DNA of 12,119 bases from an uncultured Selenomonadales bacterium (GTDB taxonomy: Bacteria > Bacillota_C > Negativicutes > Selenomonadales > Selenomonadaceae), in NCBI GenBank assembly GCA_947302675.1, contig CAMYWI010000010.1, forward strand, positions 1-12,119, read 5' to 3'. Below, one piece after another: positions 7,018 to 12,119 of this stretch. Below the pieces are notes generated by a model. That model was given only the letters and a program-made list of their open reading frames with translations, was not told where the DNA came from and did not search any database. Each line of letters starts with the position of its first letter. Within the stretch, counting starts at the first letter, position 1. The translations under genes and the position numbers were made by a program.

Positions 7018-8142
7018 ATGTCGGAAGAAAATCCGCTCGTATCGGTAATTATCCCGATGTTCAACTCGGCGAAACTTATCCCGCAGACGTTGGAAAGTTT
7101 GCTTTATCAGACGATGCAAGACTTTGAAGTTATCGTGATTGACGATTGCTCCACCGACAACAGCGTTGAAGTTGTCGAAAGTTTTGCGGAAAAATTTGGC
7201 GGGCGTCTTCACGTTATCAAGCTACCGAAAAATACTGGGACGCCTGGCTTGCCGCGCAACGAAGGAATTAAAGCCGCTCGCGGAAAATATATCGCCTTCC
7301 TCGACAGCGACGACCTCTACACCAAAACCGCGCTGGCGGAGCTGAGCGCACTTGGCGAAAAATATCAAGCCGATGTTGTCAAGTTGCACAGGTATTTTAG
7401 ATCTTGGGGCGGCGTTGCGAAGAGTGCGGACGATCCCGAAATGACGGACTTTGAACAGTTGATAAATCTGGAAAATTCTAAGGTGAAGTCCTATCGTCAC
7501 GAGAAGATAAAAAAGCCGGCTTTTGAGTCGCCGGAAGTTGGCGAGCGCATAAAAAAATGGTTGAGTTTTCCGACGAACGGCTTTTGGAAAACGTGGCTTT
7601 TTTTCTACCGCCGCGACTTTCTCATAGCGAATCAAATTACTTTTTCGCCAATGTATGCGTGTGAAGACCTTTTGTTTGCCTTTGAAGTCTTGTGCTTGGC
7701 GGAAAAATTTTTAAACGCGCCTAACAGCGTGAACATTCAACGGATAAGAATTGATTCAGCGTCCCAAAACGACTATAAAAAGCGCAAGGGCGAAGTTTTT
7801 TTCCGCAGAAGGTTGCGCGTCATAAAGGAAGGTTTCAAAAAGTTTGAGCAAATCGCCGCGAAGATACCGTTTCTCCAGAATAATCCAGATTGCTATTATG
7901 ACGTGCTTAACTGGTTTGCGGGACATAGAATTTGGCTCATGCGTTTCTTTTACGAACAAAATCCCGCGTATGTGTGGTGTGATTCGATAAAAGAAGAATT
8001 GCAGCCGGACGACGATACGCTGTTCGCTTATCTGTTTAACACAGTGAATATTTATCAGCGCGAAATAATACAACTGCGCCAGGAGAACGCGGAGTTAAAA
8101 GAAACTTTACAAACAAAGGGGCTTGCAGATGACAATCCTTGA
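7018..8142 (+). CDS. Family 2 (GT-A) glycosyltransferase, copy 2, inside the trp operon
   Basis: This 374-residue paralogue of the protein at 4910 has the same GT-A fold signature: [13 protein letters not shown] from residue 6, [14 protein letters not shown] (Asp42-Asp43) and DSDD at 96-99 as DXD motif. Residues 6-109 are nearly the same as in copy 1. The middle (about 125-320) is dissimilar, and similarity returns weakly around DDDTLFAYLFNTVNIY. The C-terminus (IIQLRQENAELKETLQ) is a likely coiled coil. No signal peptide or membrane helix is seen; substrate is unknown. The start uses AAAGGAG overlapping the trpD stop, then TTCA-ATG, identical to the GT1 start region. The end overlaps trpC by 14 bases, so it is translationally coupled to it. 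It carries seven tryptophans, which is odd for a gene cotranscribed with trp genes. Confidence 0.91.
   Translation: MSEENPLVSVIIPMFNSAKLIPQTLESLLYQTMQDFEVIVIDDCSTDNSVEVVESFAEKFGGRLHVIKLPKNTGTPGLPRNEGIKAARGKYIAFLDSDDLYTKTALAELSALGEKYQADVVKLHRYFRSWGGVAKSADDPEMTDFEQLINLENSKVKSYRHEKIKKPAFESPEVGERIKKWLSFPTNGFWKTWLFFYRRDFLIANQITFSPMYACEDLLFAFEVLCLAEKFLNAPNSVNIQRIRIDSASQNDYKKRKGEVFFRRRLRVIKEGFKKFEQIAAKIPFLQNNPDCYYDVLNWFAGHRIWLMRFFYEQNPAYVWCDSIKEELQPDDDTLFAYLFNTVNIYQREIIQLRQENAELKETLQTKGLADDNP
7033..7344 (+). repeat. Duplicated GT-A coding segment, copy 2
   Basis: This is the partner of 4928-5239: the same length, no gaps, and mostly third-position differences. The shared region also extends upstream through the ribosome-binding site and start codon context (AGGAGTGATTCAATG before both genes), with a short variable patch at codons 2-6. 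Confidence 0.85.
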
Positions 8143-8908
8143 CAAGATAGCCGAGCGGACAAAGTTTCGCGTCGCGCAGTGCAAAGAAAAAATTTCTCCT
8201 GCCGAAATAAAAGCTCAAGCGTTGTCGTTACCGCGCGGGAGTTTTTCTTTTGAAGTCGCGCTCAAAAAATCCGAACTCGCTTTTATCTGCGAATGTAAAA
8301 AGGCGTCGCCGTCGAAAGGACTAATCGCGAAAAATTTTCCCTACGTCGACATTGCCAAAGCCTACGAGGCGGCGGGAGCCGATGCCATTTCAATTTTGAC
8401 CGAGCCAGAATTTTTCTTGGGCGACGATAAATTTTTATCCGAGATTGCCGCGCAGGTCTCAATCCCCTGCTTGCGGAAAGATTTTGTCGTCGATGAGTAC
8501 ATGATTTATCAGGCAAAAGTTTTGGGCGCGAGTGCCACGCTGTTAATCTGCGCGATTCTCGACGACGTTCAGCTTAAAAATTTTATCGCGACGTGTGACG
8601 AACTCGGCTTGAGCGCGTTGGTTGAGGCGCACGACGAACACGAGATTAAGCGGGCGATTGCGGCGGGCGCGAGGATTATCGGCGTCAACAATCGCAACCT
8701 TAAAGATTTTTCTGTCGACATGAACAACGCGAAAAGACTTCGCCAGCTCGTGCCGCCCGAAATTATTTACGTCTCGGAAAGCGGCGTTAAAACTCCCGAC
8801 GACATTAAAGCGATTCGCGAACTTGGAGCCGACGCCGTGTTAGTTGGCGAAGTTTTAATGCGAGCCTCCGATAAAAAATCCAAGCTTGCGGAGTTGAAAA
8901 GCTTATGA
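8129..8908 (+). CDS. trpC: Indole-3-glycerol phosphate synthase (TrpC)
   Basis: TrpC closes the ring of carboxyphenylamino-deoxyribulose phosphate to give indole-3-glycerol phosphate, with loss of CO2 and water. The 259-residue single-domain TIM barrel shows CECKKASPSKG (Glu55, Lys57), LRKDFVVDEYMIYQA (Lys117), LLICAIL, ALVEAHDE, GVNNRNL, VSESGV and VGEVLMR, i.e. the catalytic and phosphate-binding elements in order. ATG 8129 is preceded by AAAGGGG at seven bases; the TTG at 8123 would put the site too close. It overlaps the end of GT2 by 14 bases and trpF by 4 (ATGA), indicating coupled translation. It contains no tryptophan at all, common for Trp enzymes. Confidence 0.97.
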   Translation: MTILDKIAERTKFRVAQCKEKISPAEIKAQALSLPRGSFSFEVALKKSELAFICECKKASPSKGLIAKNFPYVDIAKAYEAAGADAISILTEPEFFLGDDKFLSEIAAQVSIPCLRKDFVVDEYMIYQAKVLGASATLLICAILDDVQLKNFIATCDELGLSALVEAHDEHEIKRAIAAGARIIGVNNRNLKDFSVDMNNAKRLRQLVPPEIIYVSESGVKTPDDIKAIRELGADAVLVGEVLMRASDKKSKLAELKSL

Positions 8909-9495
8909 CCAGAATAAAATTCTGCGGGTTGAAAACGCTTGACGATATTTTTTTTGCCAATGAACTTTTGCCCGAATACGTCGGCTTTGTCTTCGCGCCG
9001 AAAAGTAAACGCTACGTCACGCCCGCGCAGGCTGAGAAACTTCGCGCCGCCCTGTCGAAAAAAATTCTCGCGGTTGGCGTCTTCGTAAATGAAAAGCTCG
9101 CGACCGTCGCCGAACTTTTGAACAGCGGCATTATCGACGCGGCGCAACTTCACGGCAACGAGACCGACGACTATATCAACAATCTGCGCGGCGTCACGAA
9201 CAAAATTATTATCAAAGCGTTTCGGGCGGACACGGTTAAAGAAAACAGTCTCGCCGATTTTATTTTGATTGACGCGGGCGCGGGCGACGGCAAAACTTTC
9301 GACTGGACTTTGATAAAAAATCTGCGGCGCGAATATTTTCTGGCGGGTGGCTTGACTCCGGAAAACGTCGGCGACGCGATTAAACTTTTAAAGCCGTTCG
9401 CAGTCGACGTGAGCAGCGGCATTGAGATTGACGGGCGCAAAGATTTTTCTAAGATGACGGCTTTTGCCAATGCAGTAAGGAAGGAAAATTTATGA
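8905..9495 (+). CDS. trpF: Phosphoribosylanthranilate isomerase (TrpF)
   Basis: TrpF carries out the Amadori rearrangement of phosphoribosyl-anthranilate to carboxyphenylamino-deoxyribulose phosphate, the step before TrpC. The 196-residue barrel has the general-base cysteine in KFCGLK (Cys7), GFVFAPKSKRYV, AAQLHGNE, the general-acid aspartate in LIDAGAGDGKTFDW (Asp123), and the phosphate-binding LAGGLTPENV and DVSSGIE. KFCGL replaces the more usual KICGL but keeps the cysteine. Its ATG overlaps the trpC stop and its stop overlaps the trpB start (ATGA in both cases). TrpC and TrpF are separate proteins here, not fused as in enterobacteria. Confidence 0.96.
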   Translation: MTRIKFCGLKTLDDIFFANELLPEYVGFVFAPKSKRYVTPAQAEKLRAALSKKILAVGVFVNEKLATVAELLNSGIIDAAQLHGNETDDYINNLRGVTNKIIIKAFRADTVKENSLADFILIDAGAGDGKTFDWTLIKNLRREYFLAGGLTPENVGDAIKLLKPFAVDVSSGIEIDGRKDFSKMTAFANAVRKENL

Positions 9496-9668
9496 CGAAC
9501 ACAAAGGGACGTTTCGGCATTTACGGCGGGCAATACATTCCCGAAACGCTGATGAACGCCGTGATTGAGCTGGAGGCGGCGTACAATCGTTTCAAGGACG
9601 ACGCGGCTTTTAATCGCGAACTCGACGAGCTGTTTAAAAATTATGCGGGGCGTCCGTCGCTGTTGTAA
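9492..9668 (+). CDS. TrpB N-terminal fragment (58 residues)
   Basis: This is the open part before the premature TAA. It holds the TrpB N-terminal arm and first helices ([33 protein letters not shown]) but no PLP-binding residue, so alone it cannot be an enzyme. Confidence 0.6.
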   Translation: MTNTKGRFGIYGGQYIPETLMNAVIELEAAYNRFKDDAAFNRELDELFKNYAGRPSLL

Positions 9669-9672
9669 GAAA

Positions 9673-10674
9673 ATGACTGATGACTTGGGCGGCGCGAAGA
9701 TTTATCTCAAGCGCGAGGACTTGAATCACACCGGCTCTCACAAAATCAATAACGTGCTCGGTCAAGCGTTGCTCGCTAAGAAAATGGGCAAGACAAGATT
9801 GATTGCCGAGACGGGCGCAGGTCAACACGGTGTCGCGACTGCCACAGCCGCCGCCTTGCTCAACATGGAGTGCGTCGTCTTTATGGGCGAGGAAGATACT
9901 CGTCGCCAAGCTCTCAACGTCTACCGCATGAAACTTTTGGGCGCGGAAGTTATTCCCGTCAAGAGCGGCACTGGCACTTTGAAAGACGCCGTGTCAGAAA
10001 CTTTCCGCGAGTGGACGAATCGCATTGTCGACACGCATTATTGTCTTGGCTCGGTTATGGGACCGCACCCCTTCCCAACAATTGTTCGCGACTTCCAAGC
10101 CGTCATTTCTAAAGAGATTAAAGCTCAGCTCTTTGAACTTGAAAAAAAATTGCCCGACGCGGTTGTTGCATGTTGCGGCGGCGGCTCAAATTCTATCGGC
10201 ACGTTTTATAATTTCATTGACGACAAAAGCGTTCGGCTTATCGGTTGCGAGGCGGCGGGCAGAGGCGTTGACACCTTCGAGACGGCGGCGACGATTGCGA
10301 CGGGCAGGACGGGAATTTTTCACGGCATGAAGTCCTATTTCTGCCAAGACAAGTACGGGCAAATTGCTCCTGTCTATTCAATCTCGGCGGGGCTTGATTA
10401 TCCCGGCATTGGTCCCGAACACGCCTGGCTACATGACATTGGACGCGCAGAATACGTTCCGATAACCGACGCGGAGGCGGTCGAGGCTTTTGAATATCTC
10501 TCGCGCACGGAAGGCATTATCCCCGCGATTGAATCGGCTCACGCGGTCGCGCACGTCATGAAACTTGCGCCAACTATGGACAAGGATAAAATTATCGTTA
10601 TCACGTTGTCGGGGCGCGGCGATAAGGACTGCGCGAGCGTCGCCCGTTACAGAGGTGAAGTTATCAATGAGTAA
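9673..10674 (+). CDS. TrpB C-terminal fragment, possible reinitiation product
   Basis: ATG 9673 lies 4 bases after the premature TAA and opens a 333-residue frame ([16 protein letters not shown]...) with the whole PLP-binding core. The PLP lysine is residue 24. The stop-4 bases-ATG layout equals that of intact junctions in this operon, so reinitiation is conceivable, but no Shine-Dalgarno sequence precedes it. The product would lack about 60 N-terminal residues that in known structures help shape the alpha-beta interface and fold; whether it works is unknown. The open frame extends upstream to 9565, where the encoded residues are not TrpB-like. Confidence 0.5.
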   Translation: MTDDLGGAKIYLKREDLNHTGSHKINNVLGQALLAKKMGKTRLIAETGAGQHGVATATAAALLNMECVVFMGEEDTRRQALNVYRMKLLGAEVIPVKSGTGTLKDAVSETFREWTNRIVDTHYCLGSVMGPHPFPTIVRDFQAVISKEIKAQLFELEKKLPDAVVACCGGGSNSIGTFYNFIDDKSVRLIGCEAAGRGVDTFETAATIATGRTGIFHGMKSYFCQDKYGQIAPVYSISAGLDYPGIGPEHAWLHDIGRAEYVPITDAEAVEAFEYLSRTEGIIPAIESAHAVAHVMKLAPTMDKDKIIVITLSGRGDKDCASVARYRGEVINE

Positions 10675-11443
10675 AATATTTGAGGCGTTCGCGCGGGGCA
10701 AGGCGTTCATACCGTTTATAACTTGCGGCGACCCCGACTTGAAGACAACCGCCGCCGTCGTCCGCGCCGCCGTCGAGAACGGAGCAGATTTAATCGAACT
10801 TGGAATTCCCTTTTCCGACCCGACAGCGGAAGGCGTCGTGATTCAAGCGGCTAATCTTCGCGCTCTTCAAGGCGGCGTCACGACCGATAAAATCTTTGAC
10901 ATGGTAAGAGACCTGCGCGGCGACGTGAAAGTTCCTATGGTCTTCATGACTTATGCCAACGTCGTTTTCTCTTACGGCGCGGAAAAATTTATCGCCACGT
11001 GCAAAGAAATTGGGATTGACGGCTTGATTTTGCCTGACGTGCCTTTTGAGGAGAAAGGAGAATTCTTGCCGACGTGTAAAAGATACGGCGTCGATTTGAT
11101 TTCGATGATTGCGCCGACTTCCGAGAATCGCATTGCGATGATTGCTCGCGAGGCGGAAGGTTTTGTCTACGTCGTGTCGAGCTTGGGTGTGACGGGCGTG
11201 CGCAGTGAAATTAAGACCGATTTGACTTCGATAGTCGCGGCGATTCGCGCGAACACAAAAATTCCGTGCGCAGTCGGCTTTGGTATCTCGACGCCCGCGC
11301 AGGCAAAGGCTATGGCGAACATTTCCGACGGCGCGATTGTCGGCAGTGCGATTATAAAAATTCTTGCGCAATACGGCGAGGCGGCTCCAAAGTTTGTCGG
11401 AGAGTACGTTCGCGAAATTAAAACTGCTTTAAGGGAGGCGTAG
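10667..11443 (+). CDS. trpA: Tryptophan synthase alpha chain (TrpA)
   Basis: TrpA cleaves indole-3-glycerol phosphate to indole and glyceraldehyde-3-phosphate and passes the indole to TrpB. The 258-residue barrel shows [29 protein letters not shown] with catalytic Glu44 (Glu49 in E. coli numbering), [40 protein letters not shown], and the phosphate-binding VGFGIST and IVGSAIIK. At the position of E. coli Asp60 there is glutamate (Glu55); an Ala-Glu-Gly form here is, as far as I recall, common in clostridial TrpA and need not mean loss of activity. The following Val replaces the usual Pro. ATG 10667 overlaps the end of trpB by 8 bases and has AGAGGTGA upstream; the frame open back to 10565 is trpB sequence. 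The frame is intact despite the broken trpB. Confidence 0.97.
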   Translation: MSKIFEAFARGKAFIPFITCGDPDLKTTAAVVRAAVENGADLIELGIPFSDPTAEGVVIQAANLRALQGGVTTDKIFDMVRDLRGDVKVPMVFMTYANVVFSYGAEKFIATCKEIGIDGLILPDVPFEEKGEFLPTCKRYGVDLISMIAPTSENRIAMIAREAEGFVYVVSSLGVTGVRSEIKTDLTSIVAAIRANTKIPCAVGFGISTPAQAKAMANISDGAIVGSAIIKILAQYGEAAPKFVGEYVREIKTALREA

Positions 11444-11446
11444 TTC

Positions 11447-12119
11447 ATGTTCAAAAAAATTTTTACAGCGGCATTGCTCCTGGTGACAATGCTGTTCACG
11501 GGTTGCGGCGGCGGCGATAACTCCGCTGAAAAGAACGGCGCGGATAATAAGAATGCCGCCAACAAGCTCATGATTTACACGTCAATGAAAGAGTCGCTAA
11601 TCGGCGGCATTGTCGAGGGCTTTAAGGCGAAGAATCCCGGCATTGAGGTTGATTGGCAGTCGGCGGGCGCAGGAAAGATTATGGCGAAGATTGAAGCCGA
11701 ACGTCAAGCTGGTCACCTCATGGCGGATATAATTTGGACGAGCGAAGTCCCCGACTTCTACCAAATGAAAGCTGACGGCTTGCTCGAACAATATCAGCCC
11801 GCAGGTTTCGACGAGCTGTTGAATCCCTTCGACGACTACGACGGCTCATTTACCGCCGCAAGGTTGGGAACACTCGGTATTGTCATTAACATTAACAAGG
11901 TGCAGACGCCGCCCGCCGGTTGGGAGACGATTGCCATCGACCCGCTTTACAAAAATTCGTTCGGGATTGCTGACCCCGCGCTTAGCGGCACGGCTCTAAT
12001 GAGTATCGCGCTCCTTGAAAAGCAATTCGGCTGGGATTACATCGTTCGCTTGCACGACAACGGCGCGACTAAAAGCAAAGGTTCTGGGCGCGTCATTGAC
12101 GACACCGCCGACGGAGTTT
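11447..12119 (+). CDS. ABC-transporter substrate-binding lipoprotein, Fe(3+)/family 1-like (partial)
   Basis: The first 224 residues of an extracellular solute-binding protein are present; the gene runs off the window. It begins with a lipoprotein signal peptide: KK, a hydrophobic stretch, then FTGC with Cys20 as the lipidated residue. A Gly/Asn/Lys-rich linker follows, then the mature domain with KLMIYTSMKESLIGGIVEGF, VDWQSAGAGKIMAKIEAE and ADIIWTSEVPDFYQMKADGL. This pattern matches the group that includes ferric-iron (FbpA-like) and aminoethylphosphonate binding proteins. The ligand cannot be told; the tyrosine pair that would argue for iron lies beyond the window. GGGAGG (11433-11438) and ATG follow the trpA stop by 3 bases, so it is in the same gene train. 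Permease and ATPase genes would be expected downstream. Confidence 0.9.
   Translation, partial: MFKKIFTAALLLVTMLFTGCGGGDNSAEKNGADNKNAANKLMIYTSMKESLIGGIVEGFKAKNPGIEVDWQSAGAGKIMAKIEAERQAGHLMADIIWTSEVPDFYQMKADGLLEQYQPAGFDELLNPFDDYDGSFTAARLGTLGIVININKVQTPPAGWETIAIDPLYKNSFGIADPALSGTALMSIALLEKQFGWDYIVRLHDNGATKSKGSGRVIDDTADGV

Larger units (their letters stand above)
9492..10674 (+). pseudogene. trpB: Tryptophan synthase beta chain (TrpB), frameshifted
   Basis: TrpB is the PLP enzyme that condenses indole with serine to make tryptophan, normally in complex with TrpA. The gene starts correctly (ATGA overlap with trpF, AAGGAAGG upstream, [16 protein letters not shown]). After ...NYAGRPSLL it meets a TAA at 9666-9668. 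The rest continues in another frame from [18 protein letters not shown] onward to the proper end. In homologues five residues (PLYFA-like) separate RPS from this point; here only 7 bases (9660-9666) remain in place of 15. This fits an 8-base deletion, and adding 8 bases gives 396 residues, a normal TrpB. All later catalytic features survive: HTGSHKINN with the PLP lysine (codon 9742-9744), AETGAGQHG, the CGGGSNSIG phosphate loop and LSGRGDKD. It could be a recent pseudogene, a gene rescued by reinitiation, or a sequence error. Confidence 0.88.

Noticed and set aside
4910..8142. Glycosyltransferase genes as part of a transposon or IS element
   Set aside because: No transposase, terminal inverted repeats or target duplications are seen around either gene; the similarity is confined to coding and start regions.
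9565..9672. Upstream part of the open frame containing the TrpB C-terminal fragment
   Set aside because: Its residues are the out-of-frame reading of the TrpB N-terminal region, Arg/Ser-rich, with no ribosome-binding site.
10790..11371. 193-codon minus-strand frame antisense to trpA
   Set aside because: Arg/Asn/His-rich composition typical of the reverse frame of a GC-biased gene; no family features. The same applies to 6471-7064 opposite trpD and 3309-3752 opposite ilvD.

Overview
The window reads as chromosomal DNA of an anaerobic Bacillota-type bacterium with roughly balanced base composition, strong GCG/GGC codon use and A5T5-type runs. The MEP-pathway gene ispG, the Fe-S dehydratase ilvD, the BioY biotin importer and clostridial-style TrpA residues fit this. 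A Negativicutes (Selenomonadales-like) origin is my best guess, but no marker here proves it. Every base lies in or close to a gene; the largest intergenic gaps are about 120 and 160 bases.

Left part (1-2324). bioY (minus strand) diverges from ispG (plus strand) across a compact promoter region with a good sigma-A-type promoter and a possible BirA operator. Just past bioY there may be the first codons of another gene. ispG converges on a small Xre-family regulator (minus strand), and a strong hairpin with T-runs lies between them. The regulator diverges from ilvD; the shared upstream region carries two TTACCGA repeats exactly 21 bp apart.

Right part (2325-12119). One tightly packed plus-strand gene train runs ilvD - murB - GT1 - trpD - GT2 - trpC - trpF - trpB - trpA - solute-binding lipoprotein (cut by the window end). 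Junctions are 3-13 bases or overlapping, so cotranscription from the ilvD promoter is likely. Branched-chain amino-acid synthesis, peptidoglycan precursor synthesis, tryptophan synthesis, two family-2 glycosyltransferases and an importer component appear to share a transcript. trpE and trpG are absent.

Two points stand out. First, the trp genes are interleaved with two paralogous glycosyltransferases. Their first ~110 residues are about 82% identical (85/104 by hand count) without gaps, while their middle parts are unrelated-looking; they are also tryptophan-rich, unlike the Trp enzymes around them. Second, trpB is broken. After residue 58 the frame closes at a TAA, and the rest continues in another frame, as expected from loss of 8 bases in the conserved stretch following Gly-Arg-Pro-Ser. 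Restoring 8 bases gives a normal 396-residue TrpB. Either tryptophan synthesis has been lost recently, the second part is translated by reinitiation, or the sequence has an error here.
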